From contig WAKQ01000014.1 of the NCBI GenBank assembly GCA_015523295.1, positions 16,477-80,476 of the forward strand: DNA of 64,000 nt, given 5' to 3'. The stretch is from Desulfurococcales archaeon (GTDB lineage Archaea; Thermoproteota; Thermoprotei_A; Sulfolobales; NBVN01). Made by a program: the position numbers and the translations under genes. The notes under the pieces are model-generated. The model was not told the DNA's origin, did no database searches, and saw only the letters and a list, made by a program, of their open reading frames with translations. This document shows positions 17,461 through 27,237 of the stretch, piece after piece (the first letter of the stretch is position 1; every line of letters begins with the position of its first letter).

Positions 17461-18504
17461 TTGAGTGCAAAAAGTAAAGCGACATATGCTGCAGGCATAG
17501 CGATAGGGATGCTATTATATCTAGTGATATTTATATTTGTGTATAAGGGTGACCTTAGAACTTTCTTAACTATAATCTCGAGGGGGAATCCCGAAAGCGT
17601 TCTTTTCGCATATCTGGCTAGAGTTGCCTACCTGTTCTTCGAGGCAATGATTTGGTGGTCGATACTAAGGATATTCGGTAAGGTGAGCATCCTTAAGACC
17701 TGCGAAGTAATGTTTGCAGCAATATTCGTGGAGTTTATCTTGCCGGTGGGAGGGGCAACGGAAGTCGCAAGGTACCTTCTTGCTGTGAAGCTCAAGCTTA
17801 CAGATCGTGAAGGTGCTGTAGCATCGATCTTCGTTCACAGGCTAATAAACTCAATAACTATTCTGCTAACCACCTTAGTTTCCCTTATCTTAGTGAGCGC
17901 TCCTTATCCTCTTTTCCTAAGCTTATTCATACCTGCCTTGATATTGGTTACAGGTAATGTAGCCCTCTACATCTTACCTAAATATAAGTGGGTTGAAAGA
18001 TATGCTGATAAATTCCTAAATCGGGTTGGTATGAGTATTGAAGGTATGTCCGAGAACTACAAGTTCAGGGTCAGTCAAGTGAAAAAAGCATACCCTCTCC
18101 TAGCTTTAGCGTTTGCCTTCGCCTTTTTAGAAAGAATGGCTAATGGATTGTACGGTGTTGAAATAGCCTCAATAGCTGGGATAAACTTGCCTTTCCCTAG
18201 CTCCCTACTCTCCTTCGATTCGCTATACACTATCATGTGGCTCTTCCCAGCAATTACTCCCGGAGGGATAGGTATTTTCGAGTTTATCCAGACAGGCCTC
18301 CTCTCATATCTTGGAATTAGCGTGGATGCAGCAGCAACAATAAGCATTATATCAAGACTCTACTACGTTATAGGGGAATATCCGTTATTCGTCATTTCTG
18401 CAGTAGGGCTTGGATTTAAGTCAAAGGATCTCTTAAAACAATTAACAAGATATAGGGGTAATGCCAGACAAGGTGAGGAGAATAAAAAGCTTCTAGGGCA
18501 GTAG
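17461..18504 (+). CDS. AglD-like / UPF0104 lysylphosphatidylglycerol-synthase-type membrane protein
   Basis: A 347-residue membrane protein with about eight hydrophobic segments and the pattern of the UPF0104/AglD family: a re-entrant motif EFILPVGGATEVARYLL, a segment LFPAITPGGIGIFEFIQTGLL near residue 265, and the final helix. Bacterial relatives flip or synthesise aminoacyl-phospholipids; archaeal relatives are linked to lipid-carrier-dependent glycosylation. The TTG start follows GAGGGT by 5 bases, and a TATA-like TTATATGG lies about 40 bases upstream. Which lipid or sugar it handles cannot be told. Confidence 0.75.
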   Translation: MSAKSKATYAAGIAIGMLLYLVIFIFVYKGDLRTFLTIISRGNPESVLFAYLARVAYLFFEAMIWWSILRIFGKVSILKTCEVMFAAIFVEFILPVGGATEVARYLLAVKLKLTDREGAVASIFVHRLINSITILLTTLVSLILVSAPYPLFLSLFIPALILVTGNVALYILPKYKWVERYADKFLNRVGMSIEGMSENYKFRVSQVKKAYPLLALAFAFAFLERMANGLYGVEIASIAGINLPFPSSLLSFDSLYTIMWLFPAITPGGIGIFEFIQTGLLSYLGISVDAAATISIISRLYYVIGEYPLFVISAVGLGFKSKDLLKQLTRYRGNARQGEENKKLLGQ

Positions 18505-18601
18505 TCGAACATGCATCTCCATTTGAGACTCACCAACCTTTTGTTTACAGGGATAATTTGAGTTTATCTATGTGCTTAGCATTATGTTAGAGGTGTTGGG
18601 A

Positions 18602-19108
18602 ATGCCGGTTGACGAGCACAGAAAAATAAGTGCAGATTATAGAGTGAATTTTTGTTTAGTCGTCACGAGCGATGCAGTGATTAGAGGTGAAAGACAGGAT
18701 AAAATAACCCCCTTAGTTGATGCCTTAGTTAAGGAATCAGGAAATAAATTAATTGGTGCAGTCGTCGTCCCTAATGACTTAAAGGAGATCAAGGACAAGG
18801 TTAAGGAGTTCTCAAGGAAATGTGACATAGTTCTCGTTACCGGAGGTACTGGTCTAAGTGATAGGGATATTTCCGTGGAAGCTGTGTCAAGTGAATGCAT
18901 GAAGGAGATGCCAGGTTTTGGAGAGCTTTTCCGGTACTTGACATTCAAGAAACATGGTACAGCAGCATTAATGAGTAGGGCAATGGCCTGCAGAATTAAT
19001 TACTCGCTAGTATTCGTAACACCTGGATCCCCAGATGCTGTTAATATGGCTTTAAGGGATCTCATACTACCTGAATGCAAGCATATGGTTTTTGAGTTAA
19101 GGAGGTAG
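18602..19108 (+). CDS. moaB: MoaB/MogA-type molybdopterin adenylyltransferase
   Basis: A 168-residue MoaB/MogA-fold protein, which adenylylates molybdopterin before metal insertion during molybdenum or tungsten cofactor synthesis. Visible are VVTSDAVIRGERQDK (residues ~20-35), VPNDLKEIKDKV, the active-site loop VLVTGGTGLSDRD and MPGFGELFRYLT with TPGSPDAVNMAL. The ATG at 18602 follows AGAGGTG by 6 bases and is preferred to earlier in-frame codons. MoeA, its usual partner, is at 34.8 kb, so the cofactor route is split in this genome. It ends one base from the convergent PhoU-like gene. Confidence 0.9.
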   Translation: MPVDEHRKISADYRVNFCLVVTSDAVIRGERQDKITPLVDALVKESGNKLIGAVVVPNDLKEIKDKVKEFSRKCDIVLVTGGTGLSDRDISVEAVSSECMKEMPGFGELFRYLTFKKHGTAALMSRAMACRINYSLVFVTPGSPDAVNMALRDLILPECKHMVFELRR

Positions 19109-19109
19109 A

Positions 19110-20348
19110 TTATTCCGCTGATTCCTCAACTTGTTGAGGAACTATTGCATACTTCTTCATAAACTCCATTATGTCATCCTCCAAGATCCTTGGATACATC
19201 AAGAGAACTGAATCATCTTTATCAGCGATGAGACGGGATAGATTATAAGGAGTTACAGCCACCCACTCACCGGATTTCTTTATCGCTAGTATTGAAGCTC
19301 CAAGATCTTCTAGCTGTTCTTGGAGATCCTTGACTCTAATAGTTGTAGCGAGTTTATATGACCTAACTTTTTCCATGCTTGATTCCACTATCCGTGATAG
19401 TACATCCCTGTAGATGTCTTTTGCTGGCAATGTGAGGGAATAGGTCATAGCATCTGTTATATCCTCCAACCTCGTAACTAGCATTAATAGACTATATCTA
19501 TCCTTATTATCGAATTTGGGTGTGTCAACAATTCGTTCGGAGACCCGTAGCCTGAGAGTGTCAACAAACATCTCTATTTCCATAACCTCCTCAACCATGC
19601 TTGGGTCTTGAGCCTTTAGTTGATAGTGCACTAAATCGTTAAGTAGCTTCACAATATCTATCATGGAGTCAATATCTGAGAGTATTGGCATGATATCTGC
19701 GGGTGGTTTTTCACCAACTAGCTCTGGTAGTCTAAGATCATGGAGTAACTCATTGATATTTTCCTTAACTCCTGTAACGTATATCTTATCTGAGGAGGTT
19801 ATCTTAAGTTTCTCATTGGGCATAAGAATCCACTTCCCTCCCCGAAGAACTGCAATACTTTCAACAGCATATTCCTCATTTATCCATCCCACTGTTTTCC
19901 CTTCCAGATCTTTCCCATTAATCTTGGAGGTCACTACATCACTCAAGTAAATAAAGTAGTTATAAATCTCTTTTTTGGGGCTGTAACCCATCAGTGAAAG
20001 GTAAGCGAGATCTTTGAGCGAGTCGGTAATCTTATCGATGCCTGCCACATAAACGTAGAGTGGGATAGATCCTAAAGCATTATCTACATCATGACCTACT
20101 GTCAGCGCTACATGTACTAAAATCTGATATGCTGTGCTATCTAACATGTGTTCAAGCTCGATTATATGCTTAGCAATTGATCTTTCACCGGCTAGAAATG
20201 AATACGTGCCTAGGTCGACGGCCACATTAACATACGAGTTCATCTCCCCAAGCGCCTTACTTACTGGAACAGGCTTGTACTTCAGAGGTTCAGGTTTGAA
20301 GTGAAGCTTCCTATGTAATTCCTCATTTTTTTCAGGCCAGTTACTCAC
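19110..20348 (-). CDS. PhoU / TrkA-C domain protein
   Basis: A 412-residue cytoplasmic protein with two repeats of a PhoU-like helical domain followed by a TrkA-C (RCK-C) domain. The first PhoU runs about residues 40-130 and the first TrkA-C about 150-205 (EEYAVESIAVLRGGKWILMP, IYVTGVKENI). The second PhoU is at 215-325 (SMIDIVKLLNDLVH) and the second TrkA-C at 330-400 (ILAIKKSGEWVAVTP). Proteins of this layout are thought to sense nucleotides or ions for potassium channels or phosphate uptake, but no transporter gene is adjacent. It starts with GTG after AAAGG. Domain reading is good; role unknown. Confidence 0.75.
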   Translation of the reverse strand: MSNWPEKNEELHRKLHFKPEPLKYKPVPVSKALGEMNSYVNVAVDLGTYSFLAGERSIAKHIIELEHMLDSTAYQILVHVALTVGHDVDNALGSIPLYVYVAGIDKITDSLKDLAYLSLMGYSPKKEIYNYFIYLSDVVTSKINGKDLEGKTVGWINEEYAVESIAVLRGGKWILMPNEKLKITSSDKIYVTGVKENINELLHDLRLPELVGEKPPADIMPILSDIDSMIDIVKLLNDLVHYQLKAQDPSMVEEVMEIEMFVDTLRLRVSERIVDTPKFDNKDRYSLLMLVTRLEDITDAMTYSLTLPAKDIYRDVLSRIVESSMEKVRSYKLATTIRVKDLQEQLEDLGASILAIKKSGEWVAVTPYNLSRLIADKDDSVLLMYPRILEDDIMEFMKKYAIVPQQVEESAE

Positions 20349-20427
20349 CTTTCCTTACATACCTCCTCTAATAGGTGTGCTTACTAAGGATTAAAAATTG
20401 TTCCTGCCTTACGCCAAGATCAGTTTA

Positions 20428-21042
20428 TTATATATGGTAATGCCGTAGAACATCTTTTAAGATCTTCTCCTTATCTCTGAAAAAGTAGCTTTCCAGAATT
20501 CTCATTCTTTCCGACTTCCCCCCGATATGAGCTATTACCACCGATTCATTTACCCGGATCTCAAGAAGTGTGTATGTTAGTTCCCAGCTGGTTGGAGGGA
20601 TGCCTGAATCTAAGCAGAGAGCCTTGAGAAATTCTTTAAAGAGAGTCATGATCTCATCATTTTCTAATAAGGGTTGCCTAGGTAGTCTTTTACAGGCGTC
20701 TTCAAAGCTTTTTACGTAGGAGCAAGGCTCAGGACCTGCTCTTCTTAGTTCTATGGAGAACGCCTTGCTGTTGCTTAGCAGTTCCTTTAACTTGCTTGCA
20801 TCAAGAACGAAATCTCCCAGCCCACACCTATTATGTGGGATTATGGGCGCATCGACAGGTGCTGAGGCTGTTAGGGTGAACCTTCTTGCCCTTCTAATTG
20901 TTAAGAAACGAGGTAAAGGACTATTTAATGCTGAAGGCAAGTAACAGTCAATCATATATTTTCTATGTTTAGCCTTTGGACACTCGTCAAATGAAGCAAT
21001 TGCGACAGGATACCATAGTAGATATCCACTACTTTTCATCAC
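20428..21042 (-). CDS. Conserved-looking protein of unknown function
   Basis: A 204-residue protein I do not recognise. It is basic and cysteine-containing (DECPKAKH, MIDCYLPS, HNRCGLGD, EPCSYV, DACKRL), with an N-terminal half of short strands and a helical C-terminal half ending FFRDKEKILKDVLRHYHI. There is no membrane segment and no signal peptide. The cysteines are not in a zinc-finger spacing. It is a single gene, divergent from pheS, with a CCCTTAAGGG palindrome 28 bases upstream of its start. Codon use looks like its neighbours, so it is probably a genuine, lineage-restricted gene. Confidence 0.6.
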   Translation of the reverse strand: MMKSSGYLLWYPVAIASFDECPKAKHRKYMIDCYLPSALNSPLPRFLTIRRARRFTLTASAPVDAPIIPHNRCGLGDFVLDASKLKELLSNSKAFSIELRRAGPEPCSYVKSFEDACKRLPRQPLLENDEIMTLFKEFLKALCLDSGIPPTSWELTYTLLEIRVNESVVIAHIGGKSERMRILESYFFRDKEKILKDVLRHYHI

Positions 21043-21140
21043 TTTGGCATCTATAAACGTTGAGAACCCCTTAAGGGATCAGGTCTTAAAGTTAAAGTAT
21101 TTTCTTGTATTGCGGCGATTATTATCTATTGCGGGGGGAT

Positions 21141-21150
21141 TTAATATATG
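21141..21150 (+). promoter_or_regulatory. TATA box of the pheST operon
   Basis: TTAATATATG lies about 42-51 bases before the pheS ATG and is followed by an AGGTGG ribosome binding site at 21183-21188. It is the only strong AT-rich element in this gap. Confidence 0.45.
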
Positions 21151-21191
21151 TGGTTATTAACTGATATCTAATATCGTGGAATAGGTGGTTG

Positions 21192-22706
21192 ATGATTTTG
21201 AGGGGGGAGAATGAAGTCTACTTGCCGGAAAGGCTCTATCTAATAGCAGAGACTGTATGTCGAGAGAAGAGAAAGCTGAATGCCCGAGAACTTTCTGCCC
21301 TCATAGGGAAAAAACAAGAGGACATTATGAGGGATCTTGCAGAGCTTGAGAGCAAAGGCTTAATCAGAGTATCCTATAAAACTACCTACCTTCTAAGGCT
21401 TTCTGAGTTGGGTATCAAATACCTGGAGAGCGGATTGCCGGAAGAGCGGATCATCAATATTTTGAGAACGCATGGGGGTAGGGCTTCCCTCCAAACGCTT
21501 ATGAAAGAATCAGCGTTGACGTCTAAGGAGTTTTCGGCTGCCCTCGGTAGGCTTCGGAAAGCAGGGGCTGCTATGATCTCATCTCATGAGGTTATCCTCA
21601 ATGAACGTGGACTAACTGCTTTTGAGGAGTCTATTCGCAGAATTAAGGAAACTATGAATAAACTTAAAGAGCCACTCCAAGCCAACAGTGTGGGCGAGCT
21701 TAAGGAGTTGAAGTATCGTGGGATTATTGAGATAACGCCCGTTAAGGAAGTATTTGTAGAACCTACTCCGGCCCTTCTCGATCTATGCAGTAGAAGCCTG
21801 ATTAAAAAGGCAATAGTTGTGACGAAGTTAACGTCAGATCTAATAACTAGCGGAAAATGGAGAGAGGTTAGACTTAAGGAATTCAACCTTGATATCGATG
21901 TTCCTACTAGAAAAATGAGAAAGCCTCACCCCTACCTAGAGTTTCTGGAGAGGGTAAGGGAGATTATAGTCGGGATGGGCTTTAGAGAGGTTAAGGGACC
22001 TCATGTTGAGACAGCTCTCTGGAACTTCGACGTATTATTCGTCCCTCAATACCATCCTTCAAGAAGGGATAGCGATGTTTACTATGTTGCAAACAATGTT
22101 GATGTTGACGAGGATCCATTAGTTATTTCTAAGGTGAAGGAAATCCATGAGAAACGGCTGAAGTATAGATGGGATCCCAGACAAGCCCTAAGCTTGGTCC
22201 TGAGGACGCATACCACACCGGTGTCTGTGAAAACTATTTGGAAGGAGGGTGCAGGCGAGTATAGAGCTTTCTCTCTCGACAGAGTCTTCAGGCCTGACAC
22301 CCCCGATGCAACACATCTTATGGAATTCCACCAGCTTGAAGGAATTATAGTAAGCAAGAGGGTGACATTCAGAGACCTCCTCGGAATATTTAAGGAGTTA
22401 GCTAACGCTTTAGGCTTAGGTGAAGTTAGATTTCGCCCTGCCTACTTCCCTTTCACGGAGCCAAGCGTGGAGGGCTATATCCGTCACCCACGTCTTGGAT
22501 GGATAGAGGTTTTCCCAGGTGGCATGTTTCGAAGAGAGGTGTTAAAACCTCTGGGCTTACCTGATGAATACAAGGTAGCTGCTTGGGGTATAGGCATAGA
22601 TCGTATAGCTATGATGGTTCTAGGAAAGGATGATATCAGAGATCTTTATACCAATGACCTTCAGGTCATCAATTTAACTAACTTAGGGAAGGTGGTGATA
22701 CAGTAA
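21192..22706 (+). CDS. pheS: Phenylalanyl-tRNA synthetase alpha subunit
   Basis: The catalytic alpha subunit of archaeal PheRS (504 residues), a class II aminoacyl-tRNA synthetase that charges tRNA-Phe. The N-terminal ~160 residues form winged-helix tRNA-binding domains (ELSALIGKKQEDIMRDLAEL and later repeats), as in archaeal and eukaryotic enzymes. Motif 2 is FRPDTPDATHLMEFHQLEG, with phenylalanine-site residues in FTEPSVEGY, and motif 3 is GIGIDRIAMMVLG. The start may be the TTG/ATG pair at 21189/21192 after AGGTGG. Its TAA stop overlaps the pheT ATG (TAATG). Identification is firm. Confidence 0.97.
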   Translation: MILRGENEVYLPERLYLIAETVCREKRKLNARELSALIGKKQEDIMRDLAELESKGLIRVSYKTTYLLRLSELGIKYLESGLPEERIINILRTHGGRASLQTLMKESALTSKEFSAALGRLRKAGAAMISSHEVILNERGLTAFEESIRRIKETMNKLKEPLQANSVGELKELKYRGIIEITPVKEVFVEPTPALLDLCSRSLIKKAIVVTKLTSDLITSGKWREVRLKEFNLDIDVPTRKMRKPHPYLEFLERVREIIVGMGFREVKGPHVETALWNFDVLFVPQYHPSRRDSDVYYVANNVDVDEDPLVISKVKEIHEKRLKYRWDPRQALSLVLRTHTTPVSVKTIWKEGAGEYRAFSLDRVFRPDTPDATHLMEFHQLEGIIVSKRVTFRDLLGIFKELANALGLGEVRFRPAYFPFTEPSVEGYIRHPRLGWIEVFPGGMFRREVLKPLGLPDEYKVAAWGIGIDRIAMMVLGKDDIRDLYTNDLQVINLTNLGKVVIQ

Positions 22707-24355
22707 TGCCCATGGTTGAAGTATCTATTTCTGACTTAGAACGCCTCTCCAAGATATCACTAAGCAGCGATAAGGTGGTGAGTTTTATGGAACTCATGAA
22801 AGCCGAGATCGAGAGTATAGAAGGTGACCTACTAATTTACGAGGCCAGCCATGATAGGCCAGATCTCTTTTCAGCTGAAGGCCTTGCTAGAGCTCTCTCC
22901 TTTTTAGCCGGTACGAGAGAGCCCGTCAAGTATCAAGTTAAACCCTCAGGGACATACCTGGATGCATCAAACTCTCCCTCCTACAGGCCCTATGCGTTCA
23001 TGGCGATAGTAAAGAATGTAAAGCTGGATGAGGAAGCCATAAAGCAGTTAGTCCAGCTACAGGAGAAGCTACACCTTAGCTATGGTAGAAACAGGGAGCT
23101 TGTCTCCATAGGTTTTTATGATTTAGATAAGATTCGTCCACCCTTCAAATATCTAAAGGTGAATGAAGCCGAATACATACCATTAGATCATTCAGAAACT
23201 ATGAAGCTTTCAGATGTGCTGACACTTACGGAGAAGGGGAAGGAATTCTCACATCTTGTTAAGAGAGGGGAATATCCAGTCCTAATGGACTCTGACGGCA
23301 GGATATTCTCATTCCCTCCGATACTTAATGGTGAGGAAAGTAGGGTTACTGAGGCGACAACCAATATCCTAATAGATGTCACTGGGAAAGAGCCCTATCT
23401 AATGCTTAAGGTGCTTAATGTCTTGGTTACTTCAGTGGCTGAAAGATCTAAGGAGCCCCTCATAGAGAGTTTAAAGATCTTAGGTGTTAATGAAGAGCTT
23501 CCCTCAGTGACCCCTCAACTGGATGGATGCGAGATTCAACTTCATATCAGTGAAATAGAGAACCTGCTAGGGCTGAAAATAGGCCCCAGCAAAATAGGTG
23601 AACTCCTTGGTAGAATGGGTTTTATCGTTGAGGAAGGGGATATAAGTTCAAAAAGTCTTAGTGTGTGGGTGCCGCCTTACAGAGTTGATGTTATTGATGA
23701 AGCAGACATAATTGAGGACATCGCTATTAGTTACGGATATAATTCTTTAGGAACTACATTGTTACCTCCGACACATTCTGGGAGTGAATTACTTATTGAG
23801 AGGTTCGCCAGGCACTTAAGGAAGATTCTCTTAGGTATGGGACTACAGGAGGTCGTGAACTTTATGATGGTTGATTCTGGACTCCTTGATAAAGTCTCTG
23901 ATGAGGAGTATATCAAAGTTTCCAACCCAAAGATGAGGACTTATTCAGCGTTAAGGAATTCATTAACTCCTTCCCTCTTACTTACGGCCTCAGTGAATGC
24001 AGAGAAGTTTGAGGATTTTGAAGTCTTTGAAATAGGTGATGTTGTAAAGAGGACGGACAATAAGTTCTCAAGTAGGAAAATATTAGGTATACTCCTTACT
24101 GGTGAGAGATATACCTTGACTGACGGATTAGTCATTGTTAAAACATTACTTCAAGCACTTGGTAAGAACTTTAAGGCTGTAAGGACTGAGGCTAAGGCGT
24201 TTATTGAGGGAAGAACAGCATCCATAGTAGTAGGTGAGGACGTCATTGGGGTCATTGGTGAAGTTCACCCGGAAATCCTCAATGAGGTCCGTATACCGAA
24301 ACCCTCTATTATTGTGGAAATCGATCTTAGTAAGCTCCTTAATGCCCTGAGCTAA
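22706..24355 (+). CDS. pheT: Phenylalanyl-tRNA synthetase beta subunit
   Basis: The beta subunit of archaeal PheRS (549 residues). It carries the B3/B4 editing-type domain (residues ~85-260, with DASNSPSYRPYAFMA), the B5 domain (~270-345, with LLGLKIGPSKIGELLGRMGF) and a catalytic-core-like class II fold near the C-terminus (LRKILLGMGLQEVVNFMMVD, IGVIGEVHPEILNE). This is the short archaeal form without the bacterial EMAP-like N-domain and C-terminal FDX fold. It is translationally coupled to pheS. Its 3' end overlaps the convergent helicase gene by 17 bases. Confidence 0.96.
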   Translation: MPMVEVSISDLERLSKISLSSDKVVSFMELMKAEIESIEGDLLIYEASHDRPDLFSAEGLARALSFLAGTREPVKYQVKPSGTYLDASNSPSYRPYAFMAIVKNVKLDEEAIKQLVQLQEKLHLSYGRNRELVSIGFYDLDKIRPPFKYLKVNEAEYIPLDHSETMKLSDVLTLTEKGKEFSHLVKRGEYPVLMDSDGRIFSFPPILNGEESRVTEATTNILIDVTGKEPYLMLKVLNVLVTSVAERSKEPLIESLKILGVNEELPSVTPQLDGCEIQLHISEIENLLGLKIGPSKIGELLGRMGFIVEEGDISSKSLSVWVPPYRVDVIDEADIIEDIAISYGYNSLGTTLLPPTHSGSELLIERFARHLRKILLGMGLQEVVNFMMVDSGLLDKVSDEEYIKVSNPKMRTYSALRNSLTPSLLLTASVNAEKFEDFEVFEIGDVVKRTDNKFSSRKILGILLTGERYTLTDGLVIVKTLLQALGKNFKAVRTEAKAFIEGRTASIVVGEDVIGVIGEVHPEILNEVRIPKPSIIVEIDLSKLLNALS

Positions 24356-26468
24356 TTAACCGTTTTGCCTCCTCAACCACCATTTTTGCTGTGCTTTTAC
24401 CGAAGCCTGGAAGGGAAGATATACGCTCTGGGTTAGCCTTTGCAAGTTCAATAACGCTTCTTATGCCAGCGGAAAATAGGGATCTTGCTCTCACCCTTCC
24501 AACACCCTTAACCCTGACTAAATCGATCAGCTCCTCCTTAACTCCATGCTTTACCCTTACTGCTAGTTTTGCTAGCTCTATGCTATGTTTCTTGAAATGC
24601 TTGACCTCGCAGATCCTTGAATAAGCATAGAGTAGCCATTCGGCTGTCTCCACTATGTTTCTAAGGTCGCCTGCCCCTATCTTAAATGTCTCTAGTATCT
24701 TATCTTCAGGTAGCTCCTCTATCCATGCATTTAATATCTTGCCCAGTTTGAATGCCCTCAGCCAATCATAGTATCCCACACCCTCCATAGGGGGCGGTAT
24801 GATACCGTCCTCTAAAGCAGCATTTGCTTCCTCCTCAAACTCTCTAAACCTAGTTACCCTAGCCCTGCAGAAGTCGGGCGTCATTGCCACTCCTACTAGA
24901 TAATAAAGGGGGTGGGCTTCCTTAACGTCTCTCAAAGCCTCTAACATCATTACTGCTGAGAGAGGATCTATATAAAGCCTTGAAACAGTGACACCCAGCT
25001 TTGTGGGTTTCAATTTAGTTCCCTCTACTTTCACCATGCCCATATCAATGAGCCTATTGATTGTATATTCGACAGCTCTTTCACCCGTCTCCCGACCCAA
25101 TTGCTTAAATGCCAGCGTCTTACTCATTAGGTTAAACAGCTCACTGAATGTACGCGTATCTCTAGAAGCAACCATGGCCAGAATATGTATTCTTAAAGCT
25201 CTTTCACCTATAAGTGCGGATCTCACATCCTCAGGCTCACCCAAGATATACTTCATCGCGTATGTCCTGTCTGGAGCGTCCGCTATTATAGCCTCGCCGT
25301 AGGGATCATATTGAGGTCTTCCAGCCCTGCCCGCCATTTGCTTATACTCTGAGACCGATATTGGACGCATGAATCCGCCTTCATATCTCTTTGTGTAGAT
25401 TAGAACGCGTCTAGCGGGCATATTAATACCAGCTGCTAAAGTAGGTGTGGCAACAACGAGTTTTATGTTTCCATTCCTGAAATTTTTCTCAATGAGGCTT
25501 CTAGACTCCAGTGAAAGACCTGCATGGTGATAAGCTAGTCCTTTGCTAAGGAGCGGCTTAAGAGCATTTTTCTCTACTGAGGGTACATTGCTTTTACTAA
25601 GTTCATTGATAAGGACAGAACTCGTAAGTGAGTCACCCTTAATTTCTTCAGATAGCTTCTTAGCAAGGGACTCAGCTCTACTACGAGAGTGAACGAATAT
25701 TATTGATTGATATCTCCCTTCAAGCGTTTTCTTTAGGATATGCTTGGGGAGGTTTCCTTCTACTTTTTCCTTCTTACCATCCTCAAATACTATCGCCTTC
25801 TTTGGCCTGAAGTAGTAGCCTTCGACCAGTTTTACAGGCCTCCAGTTGCTTATGATCAATTCAGAGCCTAGCCATGCAGCAAGTTCCTCTGGATTCCCTA
25901 TAGTGGCTGAGAGGCCTATAAGCTGAGCGCCAAGTCTCAAAGCTTTAACGGTCAGCAACTCCACTATAGGTCCACGGCCGACATCTCCTATCATATGAAA
26001 TTCATCTATCACAACCGTACCCACATCGCTAAGCCATGAAGGCTTAAGCCTGAAGATTGAGTCCATCCTTTCGTAAGTAGCAACTATCACGTTATACTCG
26101 CTCAGCCACTCGCCGGGCTCATCATAATCTCCTGTAGTTAACCCAACGCTTAACCCTATTCTTGACCAGTAGCTGAACTCGTTCGCCTTCTCAGAAGCAA
26201 GAGTTTTAAGGGGGGTTATGTAAACACCCTTTAATCCTCTGAAGAAGGAATTCAGAAGCGCTAACTCGGCTATTAAGGTCTTGCCGCTAGCAGTAGGGGA
26301 CATGATTATCATGTTAATGCCTTTAAGAAGTCCTTTCTCTAAAGCGGCTGCCTGAGGAGGGGTTAAGGATGTTATCCCCCTCTCCCTCAGGCCCTCAATT
26401 ACCGCTTCAGGCAAAGGGATCAGTTCCACAGGGGGTCTTGAGTGATGGAACTCTTTCAGAGGCATCAC
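24339..26468 (-). CDS. hel308: Hel308-family ATP-dependent DNA helicase
   Basis: A 709-residue Ski2-like superfamily 2 helicase, the archaeal Hel308 that unwinds lagging strands at stalled forks and interacts with recombination proteins. Motifs in order: Q-motif region GITSLTPPQAAAL, motif I SPTASGKTLIAE, motif II VVIDEFHMIGD, motif III LIGLSATIGN, motif V VVATPTLAAGINMPA, motif VI QMAGRAGRPQYD. Beyond these come the winged helix, the ratchet domain and a C-terminal helix-hairpin-helix (VKGVGRVRARSLF, LPGFGKSTAKMV). Motif II has DEFH in place of the more common DEIH or DECH. It has no operon partner. Confidence 0.94.
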   Translation of the reverse strand: MMPLKEFHHSRPPVELIPLPEAVIEGLRERGITSLTPPQAAALEKGLLKGINMIIMSPTASGKTLIAELALLNSFFRGLKGVYITPLKTLASEKANEFSYWSRIGLSVGLTTGDYDEPGEWLSEYNVIVATYERMDSIFRLKPSWLSDVGTVVIDEFHMIGDVGRGPIVELLTVKALRLGAQLIGLSATIGNPEELAAWLGSELIISNWRPVKLVEGYYFRPKKAIVFEDGKKEKVEGNLPKHILKKTLEGRYQSIIFVHSRSRAESLAKKLSEEIKGDSLTSSVLINELSKSNVPSVEKNALKPLLSKGLAYHHAGLSLESRSLIEKNFRNGNIKLVVATPTLAAGINMPARRVLIYTKRYEGGFMRPISVSEYKQMAGRAGRPQYDPYGEAIIADAPDRTYAMKYILGEPEDVRSALIGERALRIHILAMVASRDTRTFSELFNLMSKTLAFKQLGRETGERAVEYTINRLIDMGMVKVEGTKLKPTKLGVTVSRLYIDPLSAVMMLEALRDVKEAHPLYYLVGVAMTPDFCRARVTRFREFEEEANAALEDGIIPPPMEGVGYYDWLRAFKLGKILNAWIEELPEDKILETFKIGAGDLRNIVETAEWLLYAYSRICEVKHFKKHSIELAKLAVRVKHGVKEELIDLVRVKGVGRVRARSLFSAGIRSVIELAKANPERISSLPGFGKSTAKMVVEEAKRLISSGH

Positions 26469-26551
26469 CTAATCTTGGCATTATAAGGTTTAAATCACCT
26501 CCTTCAAAATTTACTTAGAGTAATTAAATTGCTATCCCGACATTATAGTGG

Positions 26552-27178
26552 GTGAGGATTTTGAGTAAGACCTTTACTGGAATATCATATATCTTGCAAG
26601 GAATACCATACGTCAATATTATAGGGCTTTTTCTAGTACCTATATCGTGGATTATTGAAGGTGCTGAGAAGAGGAGAAAGCTATGGGTTCTCACGGGGAT
26701 CTTAGGTTTGCTGACTATAGGGCTTTTCGCAGTGGGTGTCGCTTTGACGTTAACAGCTCTATACCCCGAGATTATGAAATTTGCATCTAACCCACATGTA
26801 AGGGTTGGAAATTTTACAGCTGGGGAACTAAGAAAGTTGGTTAGCAGTATGACACCAAACATGCTTGGAGGAGGCATAGTTCTAGGAGCTTCCGTAATTA
26901 CGGGAATCGCGTATTTTATATTGATGATAGTGTCGCTGTTTCAGGCAGGGGATGTCTACCTAACAAACACGGTTAAGATTGGAGCGGTACTTTTCATAGT
27001 AGGTTTTCTTTTTGCTCTCTCAGGCAGCGCCTACCTCCTAGCTGCAACGCCTGGCCTTCACAGCAGTCACGCTTCTGTTATTTCAGAAATATATTTATTT
27101 TACTTAGCTGCATTCTTCACAAGCCTCCTCGCCTCCATCGTTACAGGTATTGGGTTTCTAATAGCTCGAAATCCCTAG
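26552..27178 (+). CDS. DUF996-like integral membrane protein
   Basis: A 208-residue protein with about five hydrophobic segments (residues ~15-35, 45-70, 108-132, 145-165, 182-203) and a small extracellular loop with one NFT glycosylation sequon. It resembles the archaeal DUF996 group, membrane proteins of unknown function found mainly in Thermoproteota. The track begins at a GTG; the TTG three codons later is also possible because GGTGAGG lies between. It is monocistronic, between Hel308 and the radical SAM gene. Family placement is by general pattern only. Confidence 0.5.
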   Translation: MRILSKTFTGISYILQGIPYVNIIGLFLVPISWIIEGAEKRRKLWVLTGILGLLTIGLFAVGVALTLTALYPEIMKFASNPHVRVGNFTAGELRKLVSSMTPNMLGGGIVLGASVITGIAYFILMIVSLFQAGDVYLTNTVKIGAVLFIVGFLFALSGSAYLLAATPGLHSSHASVISEIYLFYLAAFFTSLLASIVTGIGFLIARNP

Positions 27179-27237
27179 CATCTCATAACCCCCAGCCTAA
27201 TCGCTGTAAAAACATTAAAGGCGATTTAAGATGGGAT

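Noticed and set aside
26524-26877. 117-residue minus-strand ORF
   Set aside because: It overlaps the DUF996-like membrane gene, and its composition mirrors that gene's hydrophobic codons.
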